From Deltaproteobacteria bacterium (lineage in GTDB: Bacteria > Desulfobacterota > Syntrophobacteria > Syntrophobacterales > Syntrophobacteraceae), in the NCBI GenBank assembly GCA_012517315.1, contig JAAYVE010000053.1, positions 62,001 through 126,000 on the forward strand: a stretch of DNA of 64,000 bases, in the 5' to 3' direction. Position numbers and translations under genes: made by a program. Below are positions 1 through 10,079 of this stretch, piece by piece; the first letter of the stretch is position 1; each line of letters opens with the position of its first letter. Below the pieces are notes generated by a model, which was given only the letters and a program-made list of their open reading frames with translations, ran no database searches and had not been told where the DNA came from.

Positions 1-2
1 AG

Positions 3-371
3 GGACTACTTTTCGACTTTTTGGCGGTTGCCCTCTACCTGCTCGTGGGCGTCGTCTTCGCCGTGGTTCCCCTCATTCTCTCATCGCTCATTGTGAAAAG
101 GAGCATGGGGGCAAAGCGCGAGGAGACCTATGAAAGCGGGATGCAGACCATCGGGAGCGCCTGGATCCAGTTCACTGTGGCCTATTACATTTATGCCCTC
201 ATCTTTCTCGCTTTCGATGTGGATGTCCTTTACCTGTTCCCCGTCGCCCTGGTCTACGGAAGCTATCCCATGAGGGACCTGGTGGAGGTGCTGATTTTTG
301 TGGGCATTCTCTCTCTGGCCATCGTCTATGCGTGGTGCAAAGGAGTGTTCGAGTGGCAACATCAAAAGTAG
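3..371 (+). CDS. nuoA: NADH-quinone oxidoreductase subunit A, 5' end cut by window
   Basis: Small membrane subunit of complex I, which helps couple the hydrophilic arm to the proton-pumping arm. The reading frame is open to the window edge, so the true start lies upstream; a TTG at position 21 is an internal candidate but the hydrophobic first helix continues before it. The visible part has three hydrophobic stretches separated by the family loop ([11 protein letters not shown], then the [10 protein letters not shown] helix with conserved acidic residues). It ends in TAG at 369-371 and overlaps the start of nuoB by 19 bp, as expected for an operon. The first gene of a run nuoABCD-HIJKLMN. Confidence 0.93.
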   Translation, partial: GLLFDFLAVALYLLVGVVFAVVPLILSSLIVKRSMGAKREETYESGMQTIGSAWIQFTVAYYIYALIFLAFDVDVLYLFPVALVYGSYPMRDLVEVLIFVGILSLAIVYAWCKGVFEWQHQK

Positions 372-883
372 CTCCGGGAGAACCGGTCATCAAGTTCGCC
401 CTGTTGGATGACGTACTCAACCTGGCTCGGGCCAACTCCCTTTGGCCCATGACGTTCGGGCTCGCATGCTGTGCCATTGAAATGATGGCCGCTGGGGCCT
501 CCAGGTTTGATCTGGACCGCTTCGGAGCAGGCGTTTTTCGTCCGTCGCCAAGGCAGTCGGATCTCATGATCGTGGCAGGGACCATTTCCAGGAAAATGGC
601 TCCGGCCATTCAGATGTTATGGGACCAGATGCCCAACCCCAAGTGGTGTATCGCCATGGGGAACTGTGCCATTTCGGGAGGTCCGTTTGAATATGACGGG
701 CAGTACGCCATCGTGCCCGGAGCGGACCTCATCGTGCCCGTGGACATCTACGTGCCCGGTTGCCCCCCCCGCCCGGAAGGTCTCATCCAGGGTTTCCTGG
801 CATTGGAGGACAAGATCACCAAAGGGGAAAACCGCAATCTGCTTCGGCGGTTCCGTCGCACTGGGAGGAAGAGTGGATCATGA
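353..883 (+). CDS. nuoB: NADH-quinone oxidoreductase subunit B (cluster N2 subunit)
   Basis: Complex I subunit carrying the terminal [4Fe-4S] cluster N2, which reduces quinone. The four family cysteine ligands are visible: adjacent C39-C40, C105 (motif [10 protein letters not shown]) and C137 (VPGCPPRPE). I chose GTG at 353 because AAAGGAG at 339-345 lies 7 nt upstream; GTGs at 332 and 335 are also in frame but would place that ribosome binding site inside the gene. 176 residues, normal for a short bacterial NuoB. It overlaps nuoA at the start and nuoC (ATG at 880) by 4 bp at the end. A run of eight C (766-773) codes for the conserved Cys-Pro-Pro-Arg. Confidence 0.96.
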   Translation: MATSKVAPGEPVIKFALLDDVLNLARANSLWPMTFGLACCAIEMMAAGASRFDLDRFGAGVFRPSPRQSDLMIVAGTISRKMAPAIQMLWDQMPNPKWCIAMGNCAISGGPFEYDGQYAIVPGADLIVPVDIYVPGCPPRPEGLIQGFLALEDKITKGENRNLLRRFRRTGRKSGS

Positions 884-1353
884 TGAAGAGAGACCTGATT
901 CTTCAAAAGCTTCGCAAACTGCTTCCCGAGGGCGCGGTGAGTGAGGACGAGGGCTACGAGTCTGGGGTGGCTTTTTCTGCACGGGTTCCTGTGGCCCGGA
1001 TCGTGGAGATCGCTTCAGCATGCGACCATGCAGGAGCTTATCTGGAATCCATGACGGGACTTGATTTCGAGGACACGGCGGAAATTGTCTACCATTTTCA
1101 TACTTATGAACCCAAGTCGAGGTTCTCCCTTCGAGTCCTGTTTCCCCACGAGGAGAAGATCCCGACCCTCAGCGGGATCTTCTCCTCGGCGGTGTGGCTG
1201 GAACGCGAAGTCCGGGAATTTTTCGGGTATGTCTTTGCGGATCATCCGGATCCGCGAAATTTGCTCCTTCCCGAAGATGCGGATTTTCATCCCCTGAGGA
1301 AGACCTTTGGCAAGATTGCAGCCTATCGGAAGAGAGAAGAGATCTATGCCTAA
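880..1353 (+). CDS. nuoC: NADH-quinone oxidoreductase subunit C
   Basis: Peripheral-arm subunit (30 kDa family) of complex I that binds NuoD. The C-terminal half carries the family signature region ([23 protein letters not shown]). 157 residues from ATG 880, which overlaps the nuoB stop; GGGAGG at 863-868 is a suitable ribosome binding site, and ATG 883 is the alternative. It is a separate gene, not a NuoCD fusion, and ends 8 bp inside nuoD. Confidence 0.94.
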   Translation: MMKRDLILQKLRKLLPEGAVSEDEGYESGVAFSARVPVARIVEIASACDHAGAYLESMTGLDFEDTAEIVYHFHTYEPKSRFSLRVLFPHEEKIPTLSGIFSSAVWLEREVREFFGYVFADHPDPRNLLLPEDADFHPLRKTFGKIAAYRKREEIYA

Positions 1354-2470
1354 ACCGATCACTCCCCCTGCCGTCGATCGCGTCTACACCCTGAACCTTG
1401 GCCCCCAGCATCCCAGCACTCACGGGGTATTGCGCGTGCTCCTCGACCTGGACGGGGAATTCATTGTGAAAGCCGATCCTGTCCTGGGATATGGCCATCG
1501 CGGTCATGAGAAGATGGGGGAGAATCGCACCTACAAACAGTTCATGCCCAACACGAGCCGGATGGACTACCTTTCCGGGTTGCTGTATAATCATGGTTTT
1601 GCCCTCGCCGTGGAGAAATTCGCCGGTATCGAGGTGCCCCTGCGGGCCAAGTACATCCGGACCATCTGTGCCGAGTTGAACCGCATCTCCAGCCATCTCC
1701 TCTGGTTCGGAACATACGTTATGGACCTTGGGGGGTTCACGCCTTTCCTGTATGCCTTCGATGACCGGGAAAACATCCTGGACATTCTGGACCGGGTGAG
1801 CGGTTCGCGCCTGACGTATTCCTACTGCCGCTTTGGAGGCGTGTGCCGGGATGTGGACGACACCTTCCTTGAGATGACCAGGGCTTTCATTGGAAGGCTG
1901 CGAAGCAGGTTTCCCGACTATCACAATCTGGTGACTAAGAACATCATCTTCATCCATCGCACCCGGAACGTGGGCGTGATCCATCCTGAACAGGCGAGGC
2001 AGTTCGGGGTGACCGGACCCAATCTCCGGGCGTGCGGGATACCCTTCGACATGCGCAAGGTGGAACCCTACGAGATCTATGACCAGTTTGACTTTGAGAT
2101 CCCCGTGGGCACCAACGGGGATGCCCTCGATCGATACAATGTGCGGCTGGAGGAAATGGAACAGAGTTGTCGCATCATCGAGCAGGCCCTGGACCGCATG
2201 CCGAAGGGGGGCCCCTATCTCAACAAGTCGGTTTCTTTTCGGCTCGCTCCCCCCAAGGGGGAGCTCTACTTCGCCTTTGAAAGCGCCCGCGGCCTGACTG
2301 CCTATTACCTGGTGAGCGATGGAAGCCCCTACCCTTACCGGTGCCACATCCGGGTGCCCAGTTTCAGTAACCTCCATGTGCTCACGGACGTGTTCTGCGG
2401 AACCATGGTGGCTGATGCCATCTCTATTCTGGGAAGCATCGACGTGGTGATTCCGGAAATCGATCGCTGA
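1346..2470 (+). CDS. nuoD: NADH-quinone oxidoreductase subunit D
   Basis: 49 kDa subunit of complex I, which forms the quinone pocket with NuoB and is related to [NiFe]-hydrogenase large subunits. Family motifs are clear: GPQHPSTHGVLR near the N-terminus, the HRGHEKMGENRTY region and RMDYLSGL. 374 residues, the usual size. The start ATG 1346 lies inside the last codons of nuoC, with a purine-rich AGAGAGAAGAG just upstream. The hydrogenase-type metal cysteines are absent, as in all complex I NuoD. A large hairpin follows in the gap to nuoH. Confidence 0.96.
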   Translation: MPKPITPPAVDRVYTLNLGPQHPSTHGVLRVLLDLDGEFIVKADPVLGYGHRGHEKMGENRTYKQFMPNTSRMDYLSGLLYNHGFALAVEKFAGIEVPLRAKYIRTICAELNRISSHLLWFGTYVMDLGGFTPFLYAFDDRENILDILDRVSGSRLTYSYCRFGGVCRDVDDTFLEMTRAFIGRLRSRFPDYHNLVTKNIIFIHRTRNVGVIHPEQARQFGVTGPNLRACGIPFDMRKVEPYEIYDQFDFEIPVGTNGDALDRYNVRLEEMEQSCRIIEQALDRMPKGGPYLNKSVSFRLAPPKGELYFAFESARGLTAYYLVSDGSPYPYRCHIRVPSFSNLHVLTDVFCGTMVADAISILGSIDVVIPEIDR

Positions 2471-2498
2471 GTTGAAGCTTCTCGGGTAGAGGGGGAGA

Positions 2499-2545
2499 GC
2501 CTTCCGGGGAGGAGGACAGCCTTTCCTCCTGGACCCACGGAAGGC
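2499..2545 (+). other. Large intercistronic hairpin between nuoD and nuoH
   Basis: The 132 bp gap between nuoD and nuoH holds a long imperfect inverted repeat. GCCTTCCG (2499-2506) pairs with CGGAAGGC (2538-2545), GGG (2507-2509) can pair with CCC (2534-2536), and AGGAGGA (2510-2516) pairs with TCCTCCT (2524-2530), leaving a 7 nt loop. No T-tract follows, so it does not look like an intrinsic terminator. It may act as an mRNA processing or stability element that sets different dosage of the nuoA-D and nuoH-N segments. The base pairing is seen in sequence; the role is inferred. Confidence 0.6.
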
Positions 2546-2602
2546 GGGCAGGGAGAAGACGACGGCTTCCGCCCTGGATCGTCTTGTTCAAGGGAGAGCA
2601 GA

Positions 2603-3586
2603 ATGATGGGATCTTTGGTGACTTCTGAATGGTTTCGGCTGGTGTTGGGGCTTGTGATCGTGCTGGCGTTCTCCCAACTCAACGCTCTGTTTCTCGTCTG
2701 GCTGGAGCGCAAAGTGGCGGGACACATTCAGCTTCGCATCGGGCCGAAGGAAGTGGGGCCTTTTGGCCTGCTGCAAACGATCGTGGATGGTCTCAAGTTG
2801 GTGGGCAAGGAGCTCATCACCCCGAGATCGGCAGACAGCAGGCTCTTCCCAATAGCACCAGTCCTTGTTTTCATGCCGGTTCTGGTGGGATTCCTGGTGC
2901 TCCCATTCGCCCCGAACCTCATCATCCGCGACATGAACGTCGGTGTGCTCCTGATCTTTGCTTTTTCCGCATTCACCGTCCTTGCGATCCTTGCGGGGGG
3001 GTGGGCGTCCAACAACAAGTATGCTCTTCTCGGGGCCATCCGGTCCGTCGCTCAGAACGTCGCCTATGAGATTCCTCTGCTCCTGGCTGTGCTGAGCGTG
3101 GTGCTCATGGTCAACTCCTTTCAGTTCTCCGAAATTGTGAAAGGGCAAGAAAGGGTCTGGTTTTTCCTCATCCAGCCGGTGGCCGCCCTCATCTACCTCA
3201 TTTGCGCCACGGCGGAAACCAACCGGGCTCCCTTCGACATCCCCGAAGCCGAATCCGAATTGGTGGCCGGATTCCACACGGAATTCAGCGGTATGCGGTT
3301 CGGGCTTTTCTTTCTGGCTGAATACACCAACATGTTCATTGTGAGCGCCGTGGCCACGAGCCTCTTTTTCGGCGGCTGGCACGGGCCGTTCGGCCTGGAT
3401 CTGGGTGTACCGGGCATCGTCTGGTTCCTTGCCAAGACATATGTGCTCATCTTCGTCATCATGTGGGTTCGATGGACTTTCCCGAGGCTGCGCTTCGATC
3501 AACTCATGAACCTGTCGTGGAAATTCATGATCCCACTGAGCCTTGCCAATCTGGTCGTGACGGCGATCGTTTTGAAGCTGGTGTAA
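2603..3586 (+). CDS. nuoH: NADH-quinone oxidoreductase subunit H
   Basis: Integral membrane subunit (ND1 family) that lines the quinone channel at the junction of the two arms of complex I. 327 residues with about eight hydrophobic helices. The family loop is intact: the [16 protein letters not shown] motif near the N-terminus and [18 protein letters not shown], whose acidic residues are implicated in proton/quinone coupling. ATG 2603 follows AGGGAGAG; ATG 2606 is equally possible. It comes after the intercistronic hairpin and is followed by nuoI. Confidence 0.96.
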   Translation: MMGSLVTSEWFRLVLGLVIVLAFSQLNALFLVWLERKVAGHIQLRIGPKEVGPFGLLQTIVDGLKLVGKELITPRSADSRLFPIAPVLVFMPVLVGFLVLPFAPNLIIRDMNVGVLLIFAFSAFTVLAILAGGWASNNKYALLGAIRSVAQNVAYEIPLLLAVLSVVLMVNSFQFSEIVKGQERVWFFLIQPVAALIYLICATAETNRAPFDIPEAESELVAGFHTEFSGMRFGLFFLAEYTNMFIVSAVATSLFFGGWHGPFGLDLGVPGIVWFLAKTYVLIFVIMWVRWTFPRLRFDQLMNLSWKFMIPLSLANLVVTAIVLKLV

Positions 3587-3694
3587 CGTGAGAGGATCCC
3601 TTTTTCGCTTTCCCCGTGGGAGTTGAACAGGGAGTTGCCAACGGCTGAACCAAGAGGGAGAAACCAGCGCAATATATTGAAGGAAAGAGGCTGT

Positions 3695-4135
3695 ATGGGC
3701 TACTGGAAAGAAATCGTCGAAGGCGGATGGAGTCTGGTGGAGGGAATGCGGGTGACTGTTCGGCGGCTGTGTCGCCCTGTCGTGACCGTCCAATACCCCC
3801 GCAAGCAGTTGAATCTGTCGCCGGCCTATCGGGGCCACATCGAGTTCAAGCGATTTCCCGATACGGGGACCCACAAGTGCATCGCCTGCGGCGCCTGCCA
3901 GAGGGCCTGCCCATCCCACGTCATCAAGGTTCAGGGGGTCAAGGCGCATCTGAACAGCGCCAAGACGGCCACCCATTACTTCATAGATTTTTCGCGTTGC
4001 AGCCTCTGTGGTTTGTGCGTCGAGACATGTCCTACGAAAACCCTGCAGTATTCCAGGGAGTATGAATTGGAAGGGGAATCCCGGCTGGATTCAATCGTTG
4101 ACCTCATGGCCAGGCTCGAACAAAGAAATTCCTGA
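3695..4135 (+). CDS. nuoI: NADH-quinone oxidoreductase subunit I (two [4Fe-4S])
   Basis: 8Fe ferredoxin-like subunit (clusters N6a/N6b) that passes electrons toward NuoB. Two classical motifs are visible: CIACGACQRACP (C62, C65, C68, C72) and CSLCGLCVETCP (C102, C105, C108, C112). I chose ATG 3695 because AAGGAAAGAGG lies just upstream; the frame is open further 5' but that part is not ferredoxin-like. 146 residues, in the usual range. Confidence 0.95.
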   Translation: MGYWKEIVEGGWSLVEGMRVTVRRLCRPVVTVQYPRKQLNLSPAYRGHIEFKRFPDTGTHKCIACGACQRACPSHVIKVQGVKAHLNSAKTATHYFIDFSRCSLCGLCVETCPTKTLQYSREYELEGESRLDSIVDLMARLEQRNS

Positions 4136-4168
4136 GTCTCCACGAACGCTTCGCAGGAGGGGATTTTC

Positions 4169-4693
4169 ATGAACCCGTTTGCAACCGAAACTCTGGCACA
4201 GATGGCCTTCTGGGTGGTGGTGGGCCTGACGTTTGCCGGAGCCTCCATCGCCGTCTTTCCGCGCAATATTCTCTACAATGTCCTGGGCCTGGCCCTGGCC
4301 CTGGCCGGAGTGGCCGGTCTCTATCTCTACCTGGGAAGCTTTTTCATCGCACTCATGCAGTTGCTGATCTACGTGGGAGCCATCACCATCTCCATCGTTT
4401 TCGCCATCATGCTTTCCAGACCCCTGCATCTGGAAGTCCCCCGTCGTGAACTCCCCAAAGTGGCCATGGGACTTGGGGCAAGCGTCGTCTTCTTTGCAGG
4501 GGCGGTGGGTGTGTTTTCTACCACCCATTGGGTACCGGCTGCGGACCGGGGGATGGACTGGTCCATTGCGGCCATCGGGCACATGCTGCTCACCAAGTAC
4601 GACCTGGTTTTCGAGGTGATTTCCCTCGTGCTTCTGGTGGCGATCATCGGCGCCATCGTAACGGCAGGATTTACGCGGAGGTTGAGTTCGTGA
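4169..4693 (+). CDS. nuoJ: NADH-quinone oxidoreductase subunit J
   Basis: Membrane subunit (ND6 family) of the proton-translocating arm. 174 residues with five hydrophobic segments, including the family stretch LMQLLIYVGAITISIVFAIM. ATG 4169 follows CAGGAGGGGA. The stop overlaps the GTG start of nuoK. Confidence 0.94.
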   Translation: MNPFATETLAQMAFWVVVGLTFAGASIAVFPRNILYNVLGLALALAGVAGLYLYLGSFFIALMQLLIYVGAITISIVFAIMLSRPLHLEVPRRELPKVAMGLGASVVFFAGAVGVFSTTHWVPAADRGMDWSIAAIGHMLLTKYDLVFEVISLVLLVAIIGAIVTAGFTRRLSS

Positions 4694-4998
4694 ACAGCCT
4701 GAATGTCTATCTCACCATTGGTGCGGCCCTTTTCAGCATTGGCCTGCTGGGGGTGCTGCAGCGCCGGAATCTCATCGGCATGCTCATTGCGGTGGAATTG
4801 ATGCTCAACGGAGCCAACGTGAACTTCATGGCGTTTAACCGCTTTCTGGCTCCCGATCCGACCGTAGGGCAGATCATCACCTTGTTTGTCATGGGCCTGG
4901 CGGCAGCTGAAGCGGCCATCGGGCTGAGTATCATCCTAGCCCTGTTTCGCCGCCTTCATTCCATCAATATTGAGCGTGCACAACAACTGAGGGGATAA
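4690..4998 (+). CDS. nuoK: NADH-quinone oxidoreductase subunit K
   Basis: Smallest membrane subunit (ND4L family), three transmembrane helices, 102 residues. It carries the two membrane-embedded glutamates of the family, in VELMLNGANVN and AAAEAAIGL. The GTG at 4690 overlaps the nuoJ stop (GTGA) and is preceded by GGAGG at 4677-4681, which decides the start; an in-frame extension upstream inside nuoJ is not NuoK-like. Confidence 0.95.
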   Translation: MNSLNVYLTIGAALFSIGLLGVLQRRNLIGMLIAVELMLNGANVNFMAFNRFLAPDPTVGQIITLFVMGLAAAEAAIGLSIILALFRRLHSINIERAQQLRG

Positions 4999-5004
4999 TC
5001 GGTC

Positions 5005-6972
5005 ATGATGTCGCTCTTGAAGGATCCCGTTCTTCTGGCCGCAGCTTTGGGGACGAGCCTGCCGTTTCTCTCCATGGCGGTCATTCTCGTTTTCACCCGC
5101 CAGAACCAAAGGCTATCGGCAACGATTTCGGTGGGAAGCGTATCGGTGTCGCTCCTGAGCAGCCTGTACCTCCTCATCACTCTCTACGGCGCGGGAGCCC
5201 CTGTTCAATACGAGTTTCCCTGGCTTCTTGCGGATGATATCGTCATCCCCTTCGGATACCTTCTGGACCCGTTGAGCCTGCTGATGCTCACCATCGTCGC
5301 GGTGATCAGTTTCCTGGTGCAGGTTTACTCCATCGGGTACATGTCGGGTGATCCGGGTTTCAGCAGGTACTACGCCTTCCAGTCTCTTTTCGCTTGGGCC
5401 ATGATGAGCATGGTCATTGCGCCGAGCATGCTCCAGCTTTTCATCTTCTGGGAATTGGTGGGGCTCGCCTCCTATCTGCTGATCGGGTTCTATTACGAAA
5501 AATGGAGCGCTTCCCAGGCAGGAAAAAAGGCCTTCGTCATGACCCGCCTCGGGGACATCGGCTTTTTCCTGGGACTCATTATCCTGGTGCTTGGCTTTGG
5601 GGACCTGAGCATTGTCCGGATGAACGAGGCGGGGCAAGGGCATCAGATTCCCCAGTATCTCATCACCATCTCGGCTCTGCTCATTTTCGGCGGGGTCATG
5701 GGCAAAAGTGCCCAATTTCCGCTCCTCACATGGTTGCCCGATGCCATGGAAGGTCCCACTCCCGTCAGCGCGCTGCTGCACTCCGCCACCATGGTGGCTG
5801 CAGGCGTCTACATGTTCAGCCGCATTTTTCCTTTCTATTCCATGTCGCCTGAAGCTATGGCGCTGGCCCTCGCCATCGGGACGGTCACCATGCTCCTGTC
5901 TTCCACCATGGCCATGGCCACTTACGATCTCAAACAGGTTTGGGCTTATTCCACAGTGAGCCAACTGGGGTTCATGGTCATGGGGCTTGCTGCGGGCGGG
6001 TATTTTGCCGGCGTGTTTCACTTGACCACCCATGCGGGGTTTAAGGCGCTGCTTTTTCTGTGTTCGGGCATTTTCATCCACGAATACCACACGAACGATT
6101 TTCGCATCATCGGTCAACAGGGGGGGAGAAAACTGATGATCCCCATGGTTTGCATGACCGTGGGGGCCTTGGCCCTTTCAGGAATCTTCCCCTTTTCGGG
6201 TTTCTTCAGCAAGGAAGCGATTCTCGGGGTGCTCGCCAACCATCCCAACAAGCTTTGGCTGGGTGCAGGGTTGGTCGGCGCCCTCATGACCGCCTATTAT
6301 ACGTTTCGGCTCATTTTCTTCATGCTCTTCCCCAGGGGCGTTGCAGCGGCCCACGGAGTTCATGACGCAAAAGGTTCGGGACATGGCCATGATGATCACG
6401 AGGGGGAACACCACGGGTACATCTTCTGGACCATGGCGGTGCCTGTCATGATCCTGGCGGGGATTTCCGTCGTGCTCGGGTTTTCCCAGTCTTCCCTGGA
6501 AAGCTTTCTCATGGGACATGGGAGTGTGCCGGCTCAACTTGCGGCATCCGGGGGGGAAGGGCATGCTGCGGCCCATGACGGCCATGGGATCGGTCATTAC
6601 GCCCTGCTGATCGGTGCCGTAACCATGGCTTTGGGAGGCATTTTCTGGGCCTTCATGGAGTTTGGAAGAAAGGGGGCCACCCAGGAGGGGTTTCTCCGGG
6701 CTTTCCCCGTAGTGGAGAGACTCTTTGCGGCGCGGTGGTACATGGATGCGTTTCTGCGCGCCTTCCTGGATAAGGTGATCTACTCCGGCCTCACAAATGT
6801 CTTCACCCGCAACGATCGCAGGGTCATCGACGGAGGAATCGACGGGATCTGCTTTTTCACCGTTGCCGGAGGTCGGCTTTTGAGCTTTCTCCAGTCGGGC
6901 ATGCTTCAGTACAACCTGCTGGTAATGATCGTGGCCGTGGGTTTTGTGGTGCTCTACTTCCTTCTTGCCTAA
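5005..6972 (+). CDS. nuoL: NADH-quinone oxidoreductase subunit L (antiporter-like)
   Basis: Distal Mrp-antiporter-like subunit of complex I with the long lateral helix. 655 residues. Conserved parts include WELVGLASYLLIGFYY, WLPDAMEGPTPVSALLHSATMVAAGVYM and HAGFKALLFLCSG, with the lysine and glutamate residues of the proton path. Two His-rich loops near residues 448-470 and 519-531 are unusual and described separately. ATG 5005, seven bases after the nuoK stop. Confidence 0.96.
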   Translation: MMSLLKDPVLLAAALGTSLPFLSMAVILVFTRQNQRLSATISVGSVSVSLLSSLYLLITLYGAGAPVQYEFPWLLADDIVIPFGYLLDPLSLLMLTIVAVISFLVQVYSIGYMSGDPGFSRYYAFQSLFAWAMMSMVIAPSMLQLFIFWELVGLASYLLIGFYYEKWSASQAGKKAFVMTRLGDIGFFLGLIILVLGFGDLSIVRMNEAGQGHQIPQYLITISALLIFGGVMGKSAQFPLLTWLPDAMEGPTPVSALLHSATMVAAGVYMFSRIFPFYSMSPEAMALALAIGTVTMLLSSTMAMATYDLKQVWAYSTVSQLGFMVMGLAAGGYFAGVFHLTTHAGFKALLFLCSGIFIHEYHTNDFRIIGQQGGRKLMIPMVCMTVGALALSGIFPFSGFFSKEAILGVLANHPNKLWLGAGLVGALMTAYYTFRLIFFMLFPRGVAAAHGVHDAKGSGHGHDDHEGEHHGYIFWTMAVPVMILAGISVVLGFSQSSLESFLMGHGSVPAQLAASGGEGHAAAHDGHGIGHYALLIGAVTMALGGIFWAFMEFGRKGATQEGFLRAFPVVERLFAARWYMDAFLRAFLDKVIYSGLTNVFTRNDRRVIDGGIDGICFFTVAGGRLLSFLQSGMLQYNLLVMIVAVGFVVLYFLLA

Positions 6973-7090
6973 GGGAGATGGGATACGGGCCTCCCGGGGG
7001 GAGCACTTCGGGAAGCCTGCACCTGACGGCGAATGGGACGGAACGTTTTGGTGAGATCCAACAATTCAGACACCCTTTTTTGAATAACGG

Positions 7091-8584
7091 ATGGACCGGC
7101 TTATGACTCCGATGGAAATGGCTTCTTTTCCGATTCTCACCGCAATCTTGGCGTCCACCATCGTTGGCCTCCTGGTCATCGTTTTCATCCCCGACGGGCG
7201 TGACAAACTGATCAAACAGGTCAGCCTGGCATTTTCAGCCGTGGGGCTCGCCCTGAGCGTCTGGGTGTATCTGACCTACGACGTGCAAAAAGGGGGATTG
7301 CAGTTCGTGGAGCGGTACCTTTGGGTGAAGGGCCTCGGCATCTACTGGTTCAATGCGGTGGACGGCATCAACGCGCCCATGCTGCTCCTCACCGCCGTGG
7401 TGCTTTTCACGGGGGTCTTGACCATGTGGGAACTGGAGGTGCGCGTGAAAGAGTTTTTCGCCTTCATGTTCCTCCTGGTGGCGGGGGTTTATGGCGTCTT
7501 CATGTCCATGGACCTATTCTGGATTTTCGTCTGGTACGACGTTTCCCTATTCCCCATGTACCCGCTCATCGCCATCTGGGGAGGCACGCGCAAGGAATAC
7601 GGAGGCATGAAACTGACGCTCTATCTCCTTGCGGGCAGTGCCCTCATCTTGCCGGGTATCATTTACCTCTGGGTCCAGGGCGGTGCCGGGACTTTCGACC
7701 TGTTTGAGCTCCAGCGGATTGGGTTCACGCCTCAAGTGCAAAGAGTCGCTTTCATCATGCTCTACCTCGGCTTCGGTATCCTCGCCGGTGTCTGGCCGTT
7801 CCACACATGGTCGCCCGTAGGCCACGTAGCCGCGCCGACAGCGGTGAGCATGATCCACGCGGGGGTGCTCATGAAGCTGGGAGCATATGGGATCCTGCGG
7901 CTGGGTATGACCTTATGCCCCGAAGGACTGGGGTACTGGTCGGAACTCATGGCCCTTCTGGCGACGGTGGGGATCGTTTACGGCGCTTTTGTAGGACTTG
8001 CCCAGACGGACCTCAAGTACGTCATCGGCTATTCAAGTGTTTCACACATGGGCATTGTGGGCCTCGGCCTCTCCACCATGACGGTCAACGGTATCAATGG
8101 GGCGGTCTTCCAGATGTTTGCCCATGGGGTCATGACGGCCCTCCTCTTCTCCTCTGTCGGCTATATCTACGACAAGACGCACACGAAGATGATCCCTGAA
8201 CTGGGAGGTCTTTCCAGGACCATGCCGGTGGCTTCCGCCTTTTTCATCATTGCGGCTTTTGCGGGCATCGGTGTGCCATTCATGGCAAGCTTCTGGGCCG
8301 AACTCCTTGTATTCATCTCTGCGGTGAAGACTTATCCGGTGCGCGGCATCCTGGCAGTGAGCGGGTTGGTGGTCAGCGCCCTGTTCATGCTCCGGGTCGT
8401 TCAGAAGACGTTTTACGGCGAAAAGAACGAGAAGTGGGAACACATTCCCGACGTGCCCCTTTTCCTCGCCACCCCGAGAATCATCCTGGTGGGGACCATC
8501 CTGTTCTTCGGGATGTTTCCCCGGGTCATGCTGGATGTGATCCAGAGTGCAGTCATCCCATTTGTGGCAGGCCTGTCCGTTTAG
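7091..8584 (+). CDS. nuoM: NADH-quinone oxidoreductase subunit M (antiporter-like)
   Basis: ND4-family antiporter-like subunit. 497 residues and about 14 hydrophobic helices. The conserved helix WYDVSLFPMYPLIAIWGG and the signature FHTWSPVGHVAAPTAVSMIHAGVLMKLGAYGILR are both present. The start is uncertain: ATG 7091, 7103 and 7112 are all in frame and none has a strong ribosome binding site. A 118 bp GC-rich gap separates it from nuoL. Confidence 0.95.
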   Translation: MDRLMTPMEMASFPILTAILASTIVGLLVIVFIPDGRDKLIKQVSLAFSAVGLALSVWVYLTYDVQKGGLQFVERYLWVKGLGIYWFNAVDGINAPMLLLTAVVLFTGVLTMWELEVRVKEFFAFMFLLVAGVYGVFMSMDLFWIFVWYDVSLFPMYPLIAIWGGTRKEYGGMKLTLYLLAGSALILPGIIYLWVQGGAGTFDLFELQRIGFTPQVQRVAFIMLYLGFGILAGVWPFHTWSPVGHVAAPTAVSMIHAGVLMKLGAYGILRLGMTLCPEGLGYWSELMALLATVGIVYGAFVGLAQTDLKYVIGYSSVSHMGIVGLGLSTMTVNGINGAVFQMFAHGVMTALLFSSVGYIYDKTHTKMIPELGGLSRTMPVASAFFIIAAFAGIGVPFMASFWAELLVFISAVKTYPVRGILAVSGLVVSALFMLRVVQKTFYGEKNEKWEHIPDVPLFLATPRIILVGTILFFGMFPRVMLDVIQSAVIPFVAGLSV

Positions 8585-8602
8585 TGAAGGGAAGAAGCGA
8601 CA

Positions 8603-10024
8603 ATGATGCAATGGGTCCTTTTCGTTCCTGAGCTGTTTTACATTCTCATGGCGGCAGTGTTCTTCTGCGCGTCCCTCAGCAGAAGGCAGCAGCCTTCCCG
8701 CCTCTACATCTGGGCGCTCACCATTTCGGCGGTCGGTGTGGTCGTCACCGTTCTGTCGGCCAGGCAGGAGGGGATGCTCTTCTTCGACGCCTACCGGGTG
8801 GACCTTTACAGCCAGCTGTTTAAGCTGCTCATTGCCATGGGGACATTCTGGGTGGTCTTTTCGTGCAGTGAACTCAAGGGTGTCAGCGAAAGGCAGCACG
8901 CCGAATTCTACTTCTTTCTGTCCGTCTGCACCCTGGCCATGATGATGCTGGTGAGTTCTGTTGAGCTCCTCACCATTTACGTGGCCATCGAGCTGTCGTC
9001 TTACTCCCTTTACCTCCTTGTCCCCATGAGACAGAGGGCGGACGAATACGCGGAGACAGGCATCAAGTATTTCATGATCGGAGTCACGGCCTCCGCGTTC
9101 ATGCTTTTCGGCATCAGCCTTCTTTACGGTGTTGTGCAGAATACATACGTGACGGAGGTGATCCGGATCCTTCCCACGGTGATCCATGAACCTGCAGCGG
9201 TGGTAGGGCTCATCCTTGCTCTCTCCGGCTTCTTTTTCAAGCAGGCCCTTTTCCCCTTTCACATTTGGGCCCCCGACGTCTACCAGGGTGCTGCCAACCA
9301 AGTGACCACATACATTGGCACGGCCTCGAAGATGGCCGCGGCGGCCATGGTCATCCGTTTCGTGGGTTTTTCCAACGAAGCCAGTGAGCTCTTCGTCCAG
9401 TTGCTGGTGGTTCTTTCCATCCTCTCCATGACGTTTGGCAACCTGGTCGCCATCATCCAAAAAGACCTCAAGCGGCTTCTGGCATATTCCAGCATTGCCC
9501 ATGCCGGCTACATGATGATTGGAATCCTGAGCATGACGCAGCGCGGGTACGCCAGTGCCATCTACTATGCCATCGCTTATCTGGTCATGACTTATAGCTG
9601 CTTCATGGTGATCATGAGGGTCGCCGAAGACGGGCACAATCTCCAGATCAAGGAACTGGCCGGCTTGCACAAGCGATCTCCCCTCCTCGCCATGACGCTC
9701 ATGCTCGGGCTTTTCGGGCTGGCGGGCATTCCTCCCACCGTGGGATTCACGGGGAAGTTTCTCGTTTTTGCGGCCGCCCTCGAAAAAGGATATCTGGCCT
9801 TGGTCATCATTGGCATGGTCAACGCGACCATTTCTCTATACTATTATTTGATCGTCATCAAAGCGGCATACCTTCTGGAGCCGGTACATCCTTATCCCCC
9901 CGTACCGGTGGATTCCTGGACGCGAACCATGAGCATCGCACTGGTGATCCTGATGGTTTACCTCGGTGTTTTCCCCGACCAGTTCGTCGCATTGACGGAA
10001 GCCGCCGCTCGCAGCCTCTATTGA
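8603..10024 (+). CDS. nuoN: NADH-quinone oxidoreductase subunit N (antiporter-like)
   Basis: ND2-family antiporter-like subunit of complex I. 473 residues, polytopic. Conserved regions include the helix with [17 protein letters not shown] (membrane glutamate), [21 protein letters not shown], and the [14 protein letters not shown] segment. ATG 8603 follows GAAGGGAAGAAG; ATG 8606 is an alternative. This ends the set of 11 conserved core subunits. The next genes are not standard nuoE/F/G. Confidence 0.95.
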   Translation: MMQWVLFVPELFYILMAAVFFCASLSRRQQPSRLYIWALTISAVGVVVTVLSARQEGMLFFDAYRVDLYSQLFKLLIAMGTFWVVFSCSELKGVSERQHAEFYFFLSVCTLAMMMLVSSVELLTIYVAIELSSYSLYLLVPMRQRADEYAETGIKYFMIGVTASAFMLFGISLLYGVVQNTYVTEVIRILPTVIHEPAAVVGLILALSGFFFKQALFPFHIWAPDVYQGAANQVTTYIGTASKMAAAAMVIRFVGFSNEASELFVQLLVVLSILSMTFGNLVAIIQKDLKRLLAYSSIAHAGYMMIGILSMTQRGYASAIYYAIAYLVMTYSCFMVIMRVAEDGHNLQIKELAGLHKRSPLLAMTLMLGLFGLAGIPPTVGFTGKFLVFAAALEKGYLALVIIGMVNATISLYYYLIVIKAAYLLEPVHPYPPVPVDSWTRTMSIALVILMVYLGVFPDQFVALTEAAARSLY

Positions 10025-10079
10025 CGTGCACCCGCGAAGGAACCGGTTGGACTCACGCTTGACAGGAAAGAGAGCCACA

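Noticed and set aside
1169-9670. Long open frames on the minus strand opposite nuoD, nuoH, nuoL, nuoM and nuoN
   Set aside because: They mirror the codon bias of the GC-rich plus-strand genes, have low-complexity His/Gly/Pro-rich translations and no ribosome binding sites; the plus-strand proteins are clearly real.
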